Source: Methylobacter sp. (GTDB lineage Bacteria; Pseudomonadota; Gammaproteobacteria; Methylococcales; Methylomonadaceae). Taken from it: a stretch of DNA of 64,000 nt. The position numbers were made by a program, and so were the translations under genes. The notes under the pieces are model-generated. The model was not told the origin of the DNA. It did not search any database and worked only from the letters and a program-made list of their open reading frames with translations. How positions within the stretch are numbered: the first letter of the stretch is position 1; each line of letters starts with the position of its first letter. The stretch is taken from assembly GCA_030699385.1 (NCBI GenBank), contig JAUYMY010000073.1:39851-103850 (forward strand), read 5' to 3'. Below, in pieces: positions 19,793-30,200 of this stretch.

Positions 19793-20179
19793 TTCACAGA
19801 CGTCCTGAAATAGAGGCAATAGCATTTCCATTTGTTTGACCAGCTGCTGCAAGGCAGAGGCCGATATGCCGACATATTTATCAATCCGGATCAATTTAAA
19901 AAATAGCGAGATTTGATCGGTGCCTACGCCGCGCCCTAAGCAGAAAACGTAGAGCGTCGCAAAGACTAATACTCTAACCCTCGGCGCTTTCCCACAGCGA
20001 TGATTCGGGTACAGGGCGCGGTTTTTTTGCGCTTTAAGATGGCGACGGACGCTACTTTTTGAGCCGTTAATGAGGTCAGCTAGTTTGCGAAAGCTGCTTT
20101 TGCCGCTCTCTTTAATTTGAGTAAAAATCGCTACACCGGTAGCTCGTATTGTTTGGGTTTTTAATGGCTCATTCTGCAA
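19757..20179 (-). pseudogene. Transposase-like remnant (DUF6399-like N-terminal part)
   Basis: 140 residues. FTQIKESGKSSFRKLADLI and SKSSVRRHLKAQKN look like the helix-turn-helix start of a transposase group often labelled DUF6399, with VLVFATLYVFCLGRGVG and FFKLIRIDKYVGIS further on. From memory, members of that group are several hundred residues long, so this looks truncated. The stretch around NHRCGKAPRVRVL also reads as disturbed relative to what I recall of the family. The final residues come from the flanking CACGAAG repeat. It is probably non-functional. The family assignment is tentative. Confidence 0.5.
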
Positions 20180-20672
20180 AATGATACAAAAGTTTAGTTG
20201 ATTATTCTGCTTTTTTGTCCCGGTTTAAATGAGAAGCCGAAGAAAGCATATGTAAGGTTGATTGGAAAAGTTGGAAACTATAGCAGTTACCAGGGCTACC
20301 GCATTTGACTTTTAAACTTAAACTAAAATCAATTACTTAAGTTTTTTTTCGTGGTTTTTATGAGATTTCACACCATTTCAACCAATTGATTATAAATAGA
20401 TTTTATTTATATGCGCTCACCCTGTAGCAGTTACCCCTTCAAATCCGATAATTATCGATTGCATTTATGAGTTGAGTGTAAGCTTTAAAAAAAACCACAA
20501 CTGCCGATAAAAGGAGTAACAGGGGAATTGCCGGTTTATTGCCGCCCTCCCTACAAGATACCCATAGAAAAACTCTAACATATTGCCACAAAAGCATATT
20601 TTTAATATGGGCATTTTTTATGCTAGATACTTTATGAGTATCATGTAATTAAAACTTTTTTGGAGCACGGTC
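20180..20672. other. AT-rich intergenic region
   Basis: About 490 bases without a supported gene. A short dyad GATAC-N7-GTATC occurs at about 20627-20643. A weak promoter-like pair (TTGCCA, then TATGGG about 17 bases on) is near 20582-20610 upstream of the small ORF at 20673. No RNA gene was recognised. Confidence 0.4.
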
Positions 20673-20876
20673 ATGACAACACAAAATACCAACACAGCAG
20701 ATCCATCCTGGACTATATTTATCGAAACATTAAGCGATGAATTTACCGCAAGAACAGGATTCGGGGTCTATGCACATATCACACCTGTGGATGTTGACCA
20801 GGCCTATCAGGAATATCAACAACGCAATGCACCCATGCGGCTGTTCGCTCGTGACTATGTACGCACTTATGCTTAG
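20673..20876 (+). CDS. Small hypothetical protein (67 aa)
   Basis: 67 residues preceded by a good ribosome binding site (GGAG, 9 bases before the ATG). Acidic, soluble; ends LFARDYVRTYA. No recognised domain and no signal peptide. The 106-aa ORF follows after 100 bp on the same strand and may be co-transcribed. A proper translation signal and a plausible amino-acid composition support it as a real gene. Function unknown. Confidence 0.55.
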   Translation: MTTQNTNTADPSWTIFIETLSDEFTARTGFGVYAHITPVDVDQAYQEYQQRNAPMRLFARDYVRTYA

Positions 20877-20976
20877 TCGCTTAGTAACACATTTTTCCCA
20901 ACACCGGCAGTTGGCGTTGTTAACAAAGTCCCGACAACGCCATTGCCGTATTTTTAATTAACCAATAGAGTTTTCG

Positions 20977-21297
20977 ATGAGCCAGATAGTTACACAAAAA
21001 ACACCGCCTACCCACATCCAGACATCAAGAGGCGAATTAATCGTCAAAGGTGTCGCCACCACGGTCGCGGCAGCGACTATCATAGAAACCGGAAAAGGCG
21101 TGATAACAACATTGGCCAAACATCCACTGATTGTCCTCGGCCTGGGTATTACCGCAGGTTTTTTAACGCATAAATACCGTAAAGAGATTATTTTGGTCAG
21201 CAGCAAAACCGCAGAACAAGGCAAAAATTTCATTTTGCAGCAAAAAGAAAATCTTAAAGATCTGATTGCCGAAACACAACAAGACACTGACCACTAA
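20977..21297 (+). CDS. Small membrane-associated hypothetical protein (106 aa)
   Basis: 106 residues. A polar N-terminus is followed by a Gly/Ala/Thr-rich stretch (about 24-45, GVATTVAAATIIETGKGV), one clear transmembrane helix (about 50-68, LIVLGLGITAGFLTHKY) and a charged helical C-terminal tail (about 70-106). The pattern suggests a single-span inner-membrane protein with a cytoplasmic tail. Its last bases overlap the 3' end of the convergent deacetylase gene by 4 bp. The family was not recognised. Confidence 0.6.
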   Translation: MSQIVTQKTPPTHIQTSRGELIVKGVATTVAAATIIETGKGVITTLAKHPLIVLGLGITAGFLTHKYRKEIILVSSKTAEQGKNFILQQKENLKDLIAETQQDTDH

Positions 21298-22226
21298 ACT
21301 AAGCGCTTCATCAGCGTCTTAATATGAATAGCGGTGCTCGCCGCTAACGCCTTGAGGTTATAACCGCCCTCCAATGCTGAAATAATCCGCCCATTACAAT
21401 AGCTGTCGGCAATAGCCATCAACTCTTGGGTAAGCCAGGCAAAATCATCTTCAACCAAACGAATAGACGCCAACGGATCATCTTTGTGCGCATCAAAACC
21501 GGCAGAAATCAACAACAACTCGGGTTTGAATTTTCTCAGCGCCGGCAAAATAATACCGCTGTATTTCTGTCTGAATTCATCCCCCGTATCACCCGCAGCC
21601 AGCGGCACATTGATGATATTACCAGCGCCGGTTTCTTCCGGATATCCGGTGCCGGGATAATGCGGCATTTCATGGCTGGAGACATAAAGTACATTGGGCT
21701 GATGGTAAAAAGCCGCCTGTGTGCCGTTGCCGTGATGGACATCAAAATCAACAATGGCGATACGCTCAAGTTGGTGGTGGTGTTGCGCATAAGCTGCGGC
21801 AATGGCAATGTTATTGAACAGGCAAAAACCCATGGCTAAGGTCGGTTCGGCATGATGTCCGGGCGGGCGTATCGCGCAAAAAGCATTGTCCGCTGCACCG
21901 CTCAACACCTTGTCAACGGCGTCGCACACCGCGCCAACAGCGCGAAATGCGGCTTGCCCCGATCCGGTTGATAACACCGTATCCTGATCCAAATAATGCG
22001 TGCCTTGCTCTGGGATGGCCGCAACAATAGTGTCAATATGAAACTGAGGATGAATCAGCCGGACTTGCTGCTCGGTGCCAAGTGGCGGCGATGGCCGGAT
22101 TAAACCGGCAAAATTTTGCCCGGACACTGCCCGATCTATAACGATGATACGATCCGGGCATTCAGGATGCCCGGCACCGGTTTGGTGAAAAAGAAAATCA
22201 GGGTGACTGTAATAAAGCGTCTTCAT
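21294..22226 (-). CDS. Histone deacetylase family protein (class II, acetoin-utilisation/APAH-like)
   Basis: 310 residues, a single arginase/deacetylase fold domain. Zinc site and active-site motifs are visible: RPPGHHAEP, VDFDVHHGNGTQ (Asp and His ligands), VSSHEMPHYPGTG and LISAGFDAHKDDPLA. The N-terminus YYSHPDF and HPECPDR are typical. Bacterial members deacetylate acetyl-lysine, polyamines or other amides; the substrate cannot be inferred. The downstream partner of the MazG-like gene (10 bp gap), probably one transcript. Confidence 0.92.
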   Translation of the reverse strand: MKTLYYSHPDFLFHQTGAGHPECPDRIIVIDRAVSGQNFAGLIRPSPPLGTEQQVRLIHPQFHIDTIVAAIPEQGTHYLDQDTVLSTGSGQAAFRAVGAVCDAVDKVLSGAADNAFCAIRPPGHHAEPTLAMGFCLFNNIAIAAAYAQHHHQLERIAIVDFDVHHGNGTQAAFYHQPNVLYVSSHEMPHYPGTGYPEETGAGNIINVPLAAGDTGDEFRQKYSGIILPALRKFKPELLLISAGFDAHKDDPLASIRLVEDDFAWLTQELMAIADSYCNGRIISALEGGYNLKALAASTAIHIKTLMKRLV

Positions 22227-22236
22227 CTGGACTCAA

Positions 22237-22725
22237 TCATTCAAAAAGACAGTCGCTCAAATCCGGCACTTTAGCCGACTCTGACATCTTGCTCTCATGA
22301 ACCATTTGAAAAGCCTTGTCGAAGTCCGCATTAATAAAACTGCGCGACAACTGTGAGCACAAACAATAAAGCGCCGAATAATCATCAACCTTGCCGGAAC
22401 TGCAGGCATTTATTTTGTCAGACAACAGACGCATCAAAGACACCACAAAGCCATCATGCCGCCAGCTAACCGACTGCTCTGTGACATCACTGCCCTGCTG
22501 CGCAATTGCGCCCAATGCGCAATAAGCAAGATTAACCAGCCCGGTCAATATCTGCACCATGTCACCGGCTTTAATGGCTTTTAACACCACGCTGCCATCG
22601 GCCATTAATAAGGCTTCACGCATCACAATGTCCATGTCGGATAAATGCCGATTTTCACCCGGTTCCGCTTGCGGGCATGAAACAGCGTCATGAAATTGTC
22701 TAACTAACTTTACGTGCTTGTTCAT
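22237..22725 (-). CDS. All-alpha NTP-pyrophosphohydrolase-like protein (degenerate MazG/PRA-PH fold)
   Basis: 162 residues, all helical by appearance. The start VKLVRQFHDAV and the pattern LKAIKAGDMVQILTGLVNLAYCALGAIAQQG resemble the MazG/phosphoribosyl-ATP pyrophosphohydrolase superfamily. The metal-binding ExxE motif expected after RHLSDMDIVM is not intact (MREALLMADG), and the second acidic pair is reduced to one Asp in AGDMVQ. It may be a catalytically weak or non-catalytic relative. The family call is by pattern only. It precedes the deacetylase by 10 bp. Confidence 0.45.
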   Translation of the reverse strand: MNKHVKLVRQFHDAVSCPQAEPGENRHLSDMDIVMREALLMADGSVVLKAIKAGDMVQILTGLVNLAYCALGAIAQQGSDVTEQSVSWRHDGFVVSLMRLLSDKINACSSGKVDDYSALYCLCSQLSRSFINADFDKAFQMVHESKMSESAKVPDLSDCLFE

Positions 22726-22847
22726 GGTCTTATCCTCTGTCTATGATGGCGATTCGGTTAGAGATACCAAATCAGTCGGTTTAAAGACATCGCCGATGTA
22801 AGGCGATAAGCAGATCAAACTAAAGCGATTTCCTGAAAAAAACAGCT

Positions 22848-22980
22848 CCAAATAATTGTCCACGCTTAGCACGAAAAGCTAAAAGCAGGCATTTCCAGGC
22901 GACACAAAAATAAGCAAAGCTATTATTTTTACTGCTTCTTTTCGTAGTTTTTTGTGATAAGCGCGGACTCTATTTTTTTA
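22848..22980. repeat. Dispersed repeat, subtype B, diverged
   Basis: Left flank CCAAATAATTGTCCACG and right flank GCGGACTCTATTTTTT match the copies at 44821 and 52633; the interior arms are diverged. It lies 3' of ftsK and upstream of the MazG-like gene, in the 299-bp gap between them. Nothing else was seen in that gap. Confidence 0.7.
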
Positions 22981-23024
22981 CAGACCATGATTAGCAAGGG
23001 ATGTTATTTTAAATCAAGCGTGGC

Positions 23025-25307
23025 TTAATCCCTGACCGGTGCTGGCGCCAATACAACCCTTGAACCATTGCTTTCAGGCGGGCTGACCACGCCAGCCGCC
23101 TCCATCTCTTCAATCATCGTCGCCGCACGATTGTAGCCGACTTTAAAGCGCCGTTGCACGCTGGATATTGAGGCTTTGCGCGATTCGGTCACAAACTGCA
23201 CAGCCTCGTCATACAAGGCATCACTTTCGGAATCGCCACCATTGCCGCCACCTGAACTGTAGCCATCGCCGGAATCGGACGATTCGCGGGTAATGTCTTC
23301 CAGATAATTCGGTGGCGCAGTTTGTTTTAAAAATTCGACCACACGATGTACTTCATGGTCATCGACAAAAGCGCCATGGGCGCGAATGGGGATGCTGGTG
23401 CCTGACGGTAAAAACAGCATGTCGCCGTTGCCTAGCAGTGTTTCCGCGCCGCCCTGGTCGAGGATAGTGCGGGAATCGATACGCGATGATACTTGGAATG
23501 AAATTCGGGTTGGCACGTTGGCTTTAATCAAGCCGGTCAACACGTCGACCGAGGGCCGCTGCGTAGCCAGAATCAAATGAATGCCGGCCGCCCGCGCTTT
23601 TTGCGCCAGCCGGGCAATCAGTTCTTCGACTTTTTTACCGACAATCATCATCATGTCGGCCAATTCGTCGATGACGATGACGATGCTCGGCAGTGTCGTT
23701 AATACAGGATAATCCTGCCCATCTTCCAGCGGGTTCAGCAGTTGAAACATCGGATCTCTGATGGTCTCGCCGCGTGCTGTGGCTTCTTCTACCAACTGAT
23801 TGAATCCGGCCAGATTCCTGACACCCATTTTGGACATCAGTTTATAGCGCCGCTCCATTTCGGCAACAGCCCAACGTAGCGCGTTACTGGCTTCTTTCAT
23901 GTCAGTAACAACGGGCGTCAACAAATGCGGAATGTCCTCATAAACCGACAACTCCAACATCTTCGGGTCGATCATAATCAAACGCACCTGCTGCGGCGTC
24001 GCTTTATATAACAAGCTAAGAATCATGGTGTTAATGGCGACCGATTTACCGGAACCGGTGGTGCCTGCGACCAGCGCATGGGGCATTTTGCCCAAATCCG
24101 CCACCATCGGCACACCGGATATATCTTTGCCCATCGCCAGCGTCAACAGCGATTTGGATTTTTCAAACGGCGCCGACACCAACAATTCGCGTAAGGTCAC
24201 CATTTCCCGTTCCCGATTGGGAATTTCCAAGCCGACCACCGATTTACCGGGGATAATTTCAACGATACGCACGCTAGTCACTGACAACGCCCGGGCTAAA
24301 TCTTTAGATAAGGTACTGATGCGGCTGACTTTAACGCCTGCCGCCGGTTGCAATTCAAAACGGGTGATTACAGGGCCGGGATGGAAACCGACCACTTCAA
24401 CAGCGACATTAAAGTCGGCCAGAATATCTTCCACCAGCCGCGACATTTCTTCCAAATCGGTTTGCGAATAACCAACCACCCGAGTATCGCGCTGATCGAG
24501 CAATTCCAGAGAAGGTAAGGTGCCTTCGCTGACATTATATTTAACCGTAGGCTTTTTATTCGGTGGTGGACTGTGTTTTAGTACACTTTCGACAGGCTTT
24601 TGCGGCGGAGATACCGGCATAATTTTGGCGCTAACTTTTTTCTTCACTTCCGGCTTTGCTGGCGTATTGAGCCGAACTTCACTGCGTTTAGCGCTATGGT
24701 TCTGCAATAAATCCAGCAGACTACGATACAAGAAACGGCCTATAAACACGGTATATTTACCAACGGCATCAATTAAACCGACCCACGAAACCCCGGTCAC
24801 CAAGGTAATGCCTGCCAATAAAATGACTAATAACAGTAAGGTCGCGCCGGAATTACCCAATGCCGCCAACAATACATTGCCGGTTTCCTGACCTAAAATA
24901 CCGCCGGTGTAGCTAGGCAATTCAATGCCGATTCTTAATAGGTACAAGCTTAATAGCGTAGTGCCTGAAACAATGATGGCCACCAGCCCGATCCATTGCA
25001 ATCCGATAACTATTTTGTCACGATTTTGTTGGCCCCAAGTGTAAAACAGATAGCCTTTCCAGAAGATAATAAACGGAAATGAATAGGCAAACAGACCAAA
25101 ACAACTGAGCATCACATCAGCAATCCATGCGCCAAAAACACCGCAAGCATTAGACACCGCTTGCACTGACCCGCTATGCGTCCAACCGACATCCTCGTTA
25201 CTAAAAGTGATCAGTGAAATTAAAAAAAATAATGCGCCTGCAATGAAGGCCAATAAAGCAACTTCACGCAAACCACGAAAGGTCTTTTCTTCCATTACAG
25301 CGGCCAT
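23025..25307 (-). CDS. ftsK: DNA translocase FtsK
   Basis: About 760 residues, a compact FtsK (E. coli 1329). Four N-terminal transmembrane helices (about 15-37, 60-82, 100-122, 140-175), then a short basic linker (about 200-250). The motor has Walker [13 protein letters not shown] and Walker [14 protein letters not shown]; the gamma DNA-binding winged helix ([17 protein letters not shown]) covers the last 65 residues. It pumps chromosome DNA at the septum toward dif and activates XerCD. The start is ambiguous: TTG 25316, ATG 25307 or ATG 25295. Confidence 0.95.
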   Translation of the reverse strand: MAAVMEEKTFRGLREVALLAFIAGALFFLISLITFSNEDVGWTHSGSVQAVSNACGVFGAWIADVMLSCFGLFAYSFPFIIFWKGYLFYTWGQQNRDKIVIGLQWIGLVAIIVSGTTLLSLYLLRIGIELPSYTGGILGQETGNVLLAALGNSGATLLLLVILLAGITLVTGVSWVGLIDAVGKYTVFIGRFLYRSLLDLLQNHSAKRSEVRLNTPAKPEVKKKVSAKIMPVSPPQKPVESVLKHSPPPNKKPTVKYNVSEGTLPSLELLDQRDTRVVGYSQTDLEEMSRLVEDILADFNVAVEVVGFHPGPVITRFELQPAAGVKVSRISTLSKDLARALSVTSVRIVEIIPGKSVVGLEIPNREREMVTLRELLVSAPFEKSKSLLTLAMGKDISGVPMVADLGKMPHALVAGTTGSGKSVAINTMILSLLYKATPQQVRLIMIDPKMLELSVYEDIPHLLTPVVTDMKEASNALRWAVAEMERRYKLMSKMGVRNLAGFNQLVEEATARGETIRDPMFQLLNPLEDGQDYPVLTTLPSIVIVIDELADMMMIVGKKVEELIARLAQKARAAGIHLILATQRPSVDVLTGLIKANVPTRISFQVSSRIDSRTILDQGGAETLLGNGDMLFLPSGTSIPIRAHGAFVDDHEVHRVVEFLKQTAPPNYLEDITRESSDSGDGYSSGGGNGGDSESDALYDEAVQFVTESRKASISSVQRRFKVGYNRAATMIEEMEAAGVVSPPESNGSRVVLAPAPVRD

Positions 25308-25393
25308 ATTTAACAACTCGTCACATAAATTACTAATAAAACATGATTATAGAACAAACATGGTATGTTTTACATTAATAATATCCATAATAA

Positions 25394-26449
<1,056 letters not shown>

Positions 26450-26464
26450 CGAGTAGGTGTAAAT

Positions 26465-26535
26465 AGTTGTGGGAGCGGCCACCCGGCCGCGAACAGTACG
26501 TGATTATTCGTGGCCGGGTGGCCACTCCTACAACT
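26465..26535. repeat. GC-rich palindrome shared with 48190-48256
   Basis: Left arm AGTTGTGGGAGCGGCCACCC and right arm GGCCGGGTGGCCACTCCTAC form a near-perfect stem of about 28 bp around a short AT-rich loop. It sits between trxB and aat and resembles a REP-type element. It may reduce readthrough between the genes. Confidence 0.8.
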
Positions 26536-26573
26536 AGCGTACTCCAAATGACTTCGCTTTTAATCCTTCAAAA

Positions 26574-27278
26574 ATGCACTTAACCGTTCTCGACCCTCAT
26601 AACCCCGAGCAAGATTTTCCCTTGGTAAGCCAAGCCCTCCGCGAACCGGATGGATTGCTGGCGGTCGGCGGCTGTCTATCGCAAGCCCGACTGCTCCATG
26701 CCTATCGGCACGGCATATTCCCCTGGTATAACCCCGGCGAACCTATCCTTTGGTGGTCGCCCGACCCGCGTCTGGTTTTGTTTCCCGACAAACTGCTCAT
26801 TTCCCGCAGCCTCGGTAAAACCCTGCGTAAAAACAAGTTCTCGGTCACTTTCGATCAGGCTTTTGATGATGTCATTGCCGCTTGCGCCGATCCGCGCAAA
26901 GATGCCGCTGGAACCTGGATAACCAGCGCGATTGACGCCGCTTATAAACAACTGCATCAAGCCGGATTCGCCCATTCGGTTGAAACCTGGCTGGACGGCG
27001 AACTGGTGGGCGGCTTGTACGGCGTGGCCTTAGGTCAGGTTTTTTTTGGCGAATCGATGTTCCACACCAAAACCGACGCCTCCAAAGTGGCCTTCGCGAC
27101 GCTGGTGCAGCAGCTCAACGCCTGGGGCTATCGGCTGATAGACTGCCAAGTCCATACCCAGCATTTAACCAATTTTGGCGCCGAGGAAATAGCTCGGCGT
27201 GATTTTATCCACTTACTCGATCGCTATTGCGACATACCTGCCCTACCCGCCAGCTGGCAAGCGCCGGTGTCGGCTTGA
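26574..27278 (+). CDS. aat: Leucyl/phenylalanyl-tRNA-protein transferase
   Basis: 234 residues. Signatures include [18 protein letters not shown] and [20 protein letters not shown], then [17 protein letters not shown]. It adds Leu or Phe to proteins with N-terminal Arg or Lys, marking them for ClpAP through the N-degron pathway. The trxB-aat neighbourhood is common in gammaproteobacteria. Length and all motifs are normal. Confidence 0.96.
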   Translation: MHLTVLDPHNPEQDFPLVSQALREPDGLLAVGGCLSQARLLHAYRHGIFPWYNPGEPILWWSPDPRLVLFPDKLLISRSLGKTLRKNKFSVTFDQAFDDVIAACADPRKDAAGTWITSAIDAAYKQLHQAGFAHSVETWLDGELVGGLYGVALGQVFFGESMFHTKTDASKVAFATLVQQLNAWGYRLIDCQVHTQHLTNFGAEEIARRDFIHLLDRYCDIPALPASWQAPVSA

Positions 27279-27402
27279 GTCGAACCTATCGATTGAACCC
27301 ATGCAAAACCTTTTTTTGACCGGCCGTCCTTTTAAAAAAACCGGTATTCATCTACACTCATCAAATTCAGATAGCTTAAAAAGACTCGACAGGAATCCCC
27401 GC

Positions 27403-28518
27403 ATGGCTTTTCGCACACTCACCGGATTGATAGCCTCCCTACTCCTCAGCTTGAGCGTATCGGCTGATGAAATACAAATCAACCCGTCCCATCCCGAACG
27501 CTATACCGTTGTCAAAGGCGATACCTTATGGGACATCTCCGGCAAGTTTTTAGCTCATCCTTGGCAATGGCCCGAGTTATGGAACCTCAATACACAGATT
27601 AAAAACCCGCATCTAATTTATCCGGGCGATACGCTTTATTTTTCAATAGTCAACGGCAAACCGCAGCTGAGCATTTCGCGTAACGACCAGCAAACTTTAG
27701 TCAATTCCGACACGCCCTGTGTGTTGCGCGAAGAAGACTATAAACAGGGCCGCAAAAACTTTGCCCTGTCACCCGATGGCAAAGTGCTGCCTTGCATTCG
27801 CGAAGTCAATCTGGAACAAGCCATTCGCTTAATTCCTACCGAAGCCATCGCCAGCTATTTATCATCACCCAAAGTAGTGGATCAAGACGAACTGGCCAAC
27901 GCCGCTTATGTGGTCGATTTTGCCGGCGAGCATCTGATTGCAGGCACCGGCGACCGGGTTTATGTGCGTTCAATTACCGATTCACAAAACCTGTCCTACA
28001 CCATTTATCGCCCCGGCAGCACCTATGTCAGCCCGGAAAACGGCGAAATCTTGGGTTATGAAGCGCAATATATCGCCGACATTTCCTTACAAAAACCCGG
28101 CGATCCGGCCACACTGGTCATCACCAAAGCGGCCAGCGAGATTCGCACCGGCGACCGTATCATGGCTACTACCGAACAAGACCTTGCCCTGCATTATTTC
28201 CCCCGTCCGCCTGAGCACAGCGTAGAAGGCAGTATTATCAGCGTGCTCGGCGGCGTGTCCCAAATCGGCCAATATAACGTGGTGGTCATCGATAAAGGCA
28301 CGAGTGACGGCATTTTGACCGGTCACGAACTGGACATTTATCAACGCGGAGCGGTGGTTAGAGACCCGTACAGCGCAGTCAGAAACGACCAGGTGACGCT
28401 ACCCGATGAACTGGCCGGCACATTGATGGTGTTCCGGCCGTTTGAACGCGTCAGTTATGCGCTGGTGATGAAAGCCACCCAGGCGCTGCATGTTTTAGAC
28501 AAAGTCAAAACCCCCTGA
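27403..28518 (+). CDS. LysM-domain secreted protein
   Basis: 371 residues from MAFRTLTGLI, with AGGA 11 bases before this ATG; longer in-frame starts overlap the end of aat. A signal peptide (about 1-21, LIASLLLSLSVSA) is followed by a LysM domain (about 33-85, YTVVKGDTLWDISGKFLAHPWQWPELW and NPHLIYPGDTLYF). An unassigned region of about 280 residues follows. A LysM gene of this kind upstream of dprA is widespread in gammaproteobacteria. It probably binds peptidoglycan in the periplasm. Its TGA stop overlaps the proposed dprA start. Confidence 0.9.
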   Translation: MAFRTLTGLIASLLLSLSVSADEIQINPSHPERYTVVKGDTLWDISGKFLAHPWQWPELWNLNTQIKNPHLIYPGDTLYFSIVNGKPQLSISRNDQQTLVNSDTPCVLREEDYKQGRKNFALSPDGKVLPCIREVNLEQAIRLIPTEAIASYLSSPKVVDQDELANAAYVVDFAGEHLIAGTGDRVYVRSITDSQNLSYTIYRPGSTYVSPENGEILGYEAQYIADISLQKPGDPATLVITKAASEIRTGDRIMATTEQDLALHYFPRPPEHSVEGSIISVLGGVSQIGQYNVVVIDKGTSDGILTGHELDIYQRGAVVRDPYSAVRNDQVTLPDELAGTLMVFRPFERVSYALVMKATQALHVLDKVKTP

Positions 28519-29621
28519 ACATTACCGCGCCACCCAGCGACCACGACATCAACTACTGGCTTGCGCTATTGCGCACGCCCGGCGTCGGCTGCCGAACTTT
28601 TCTCCACTTACTGGAAAGCCATACTCCGGCGCAGTTGTTTGCAGAATCCGCCTCTGTCCTCAGCGCCTTGGGCTTAAAAAGCGACATTGTCAGTGCAATC
28701 AGGAATCCTGATTGGTCGCTGATTGATTACGATTTAGCGTGGCTTAGCCAAGCCAATAACAGCGCCATTACCCTGAATGACCCAAGTTATCCGGCACAAT
28801 TAAAAGAAATAGCCGATCCGCCGCCGCTGCTGTTTGTGCGCGGCAATGCCGAACTGCTGTCGCTGCCGCAAATAGCCATTGTCGGTAGCCGCAATCCGTC
28901 GTCTGTCGGCCTGGAAATTGCCTTTAATTTCGCCAAAACGCTGAGCCATTGCGGCTTTGTCATCACCAGCGGTCTGGCTTTAGGCATCGATGCGGCCAGC
29001 CATCAGGGCGCGCTAAAGGTCAACGGATATACCATTGCTGTCGCAGGAACCGGGCTTGACCGCGTTTATCCCTCGCGGCACAAAGAGCTGGCAACACAAA
29101 TCGTCAACACCGGCGCGATGATCTCCGAATTTCCGCCCGGCACTACCGCCAAAGCCAACCACTTCCCCCGGCGTAACCGCATTATCAGCGGCCTGTGCCA
29201 AGGCTTGCTGGTGGTTGAAGCGGCCAAACAAAGCGGCTCGTTGATCACCGCACGCATGGCGCTGGAACAAAACCGCGAAGTGTTCGCCATTCCCGGCTCG
29301 ATTTACAACCCGCTGGCGCGCGGTTGCAACGCACTGATCCGCGAAGGCGCTAAATTGGTAGAAACAACGCAAGATATTCTTGAAGAATTAAATCAATATA
29401 ATCAACAAGATGACAATTTCATTCCGATAGCAATGCAATCAACGCTTGACCTGGAGCAACAAACATTATTGAATCTTATCCCGTTTAGCCCAACTTCCAT
29501 CGATACCCTGGTTGAAAATGCCAATGCATCCGTCGAAGTTATTTCGTCAATGTTACTGATTCTCGAACTGCAAGGATACCTAGAGGCAACCGCTGGCGGC
29601 CACTATGCTCGAATCAAATAA
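28515..29621 (+). CDS. dprA: DNA processing protein DprA (start codon unclear)
   Basis: About 368 residues. The DprA/SMF Rossmann-like core is clear: IVGSRNPSSVGLEIA, SGLALGIDAASHQGAL, GTGLDRVYPSRHKELA, PRRNRIISGLCQGLLVVEAA. A C-terminal winged helix covers about 310-368. It loads RecA on incoming single-stranded DNA during transformation. The conserved N-terminal stretch DINYWLALLRTPGVG lies upstream of the first usual start (TTG 28569). In that frame, back to the stop at 28443, there is no ATG or GTG. CTG 28515, overlapping the LysM stop as CTGA, or ATT 28521 are the candidates. Confidence 0.88.
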   Translation: MNITAPPSDHDINYWLALLRTPGVGCRTFLHLLESHTPAQLFAESASVLSALGLKSDIVSAIRNPDWSLIDYDLAWLSQANNSAITLNDPSYPAQLKEIADPPPLLFVRGNAELLSLPQIAIVGSRNPSSVGLEIAFNFAKTLSHCGFVITSGLALGIDAASHQGALKVNGYTIAVAGTGLDRVYPSRHKELATQIVNTGAMISEFPPGTTAKANHFPRRNRIISGLCQGLLVVEAAKQSGSLITARMALEQNREVFAIPGSIYNPLARGCNALIREGAKLVETTQDILEELNQYNQQDDNFIPIAMQSTLDLEQQTLLNLIPFSPTSIDTLVENANASVEVISSMLLILELQGYLEATAGGHYARIK

Positions 29622-29634
29622 ACCTTAAAAAACT

Positions 29635-30099
29635 ATGAAAGAAAATATTTTTGATGTCCTGATGTACTTATTCGAAAACTATATGGAAGATGAAATTGAA
29701 ATACTGCCGGACAGTGACGTAGTCAGAACAGAACTATTGGAAGCGGGTTTTCAACAAATAGAGGTCAATAAAGCGTTCGACTGGCTGGAATCGCTGAGCC
29801 TACAACGTGCGATAAAATCCTCCAGCCCCGCCTTCCGTATTTTTTGTAGCCAGGAAAAAGACAGATTAGATCTGGAATGCCGCAATATGATTATGTTCCT
29901 CGAAAACAGCGGCATCCTGAATTCAGCTAACCGGGAAATCGTCATCGACCGCGCCATGGCGCTGGAAAACGAAGAACTCTCGGTGGAAAAATTAAAATGG
30001 ATCATATTAATGGTGTTGCTCAGCCAGCCGGATGAAGAAATTGCCTTCTCCAGAATGGAAGACATTGTTTATGACCTTATCCCCACTTATTTGCACTAA
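29635..30099 (+). CDS. smg: Smg family protein (DUF494)
   Basis: 154 residues, typical for the family. Starts MKENIFDVLMYLFENY and contains RFFSQE-like RIFCSQEKDRL and the C-terminal segment LKWIILMVLLSQPDEE. Function unknown; the dprA-smg-topA order is strongly conserved in beta- and gammaproteobacteria, supporting the call. It is 13 bp downstream of dprA. Confidence 0.92.
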   Translation: MKENIFDVLMYLFENYMEDEIEILPDSDVVRTELLEAGFQQIEVNKAFDWLESLSLQRAIKSSSPAFRIFCSQEKDRLDLECRNMIMFLENSGILNSANREIVIDRAMALENEELSVEKLKWIILMVLLSQPDEEIAFSRMEDIVYDLIPTYLH

Positions 30100-30100
30100 G

Positions 30101-30197
30101 TTAAAAGGTTCAAGGTGAAAGGTTCAAGGTTAAAAACTACGCACCTTGAACCTTTCACCTTTTTACCTTTCACCTTCTTACCTTTCATCTTGAACCT
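30101..30197. repeat. AAGGTTCAAGGTGAAAGG inverted repeat before topA
   Basis: Direct units of GGTTCAAGGT in the left half (30106-30132) and their complements in the right half (ACCTTGAACCTTTCACCT, then CCTTTCACCTTCTTACC), filling the whole smg-topA gap. It could form a long hairpin immediately before the topA start and leaves no room for a normal ribosome binding site. Confidence 0.8.
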
Positions 30198-30200
30198 CAA

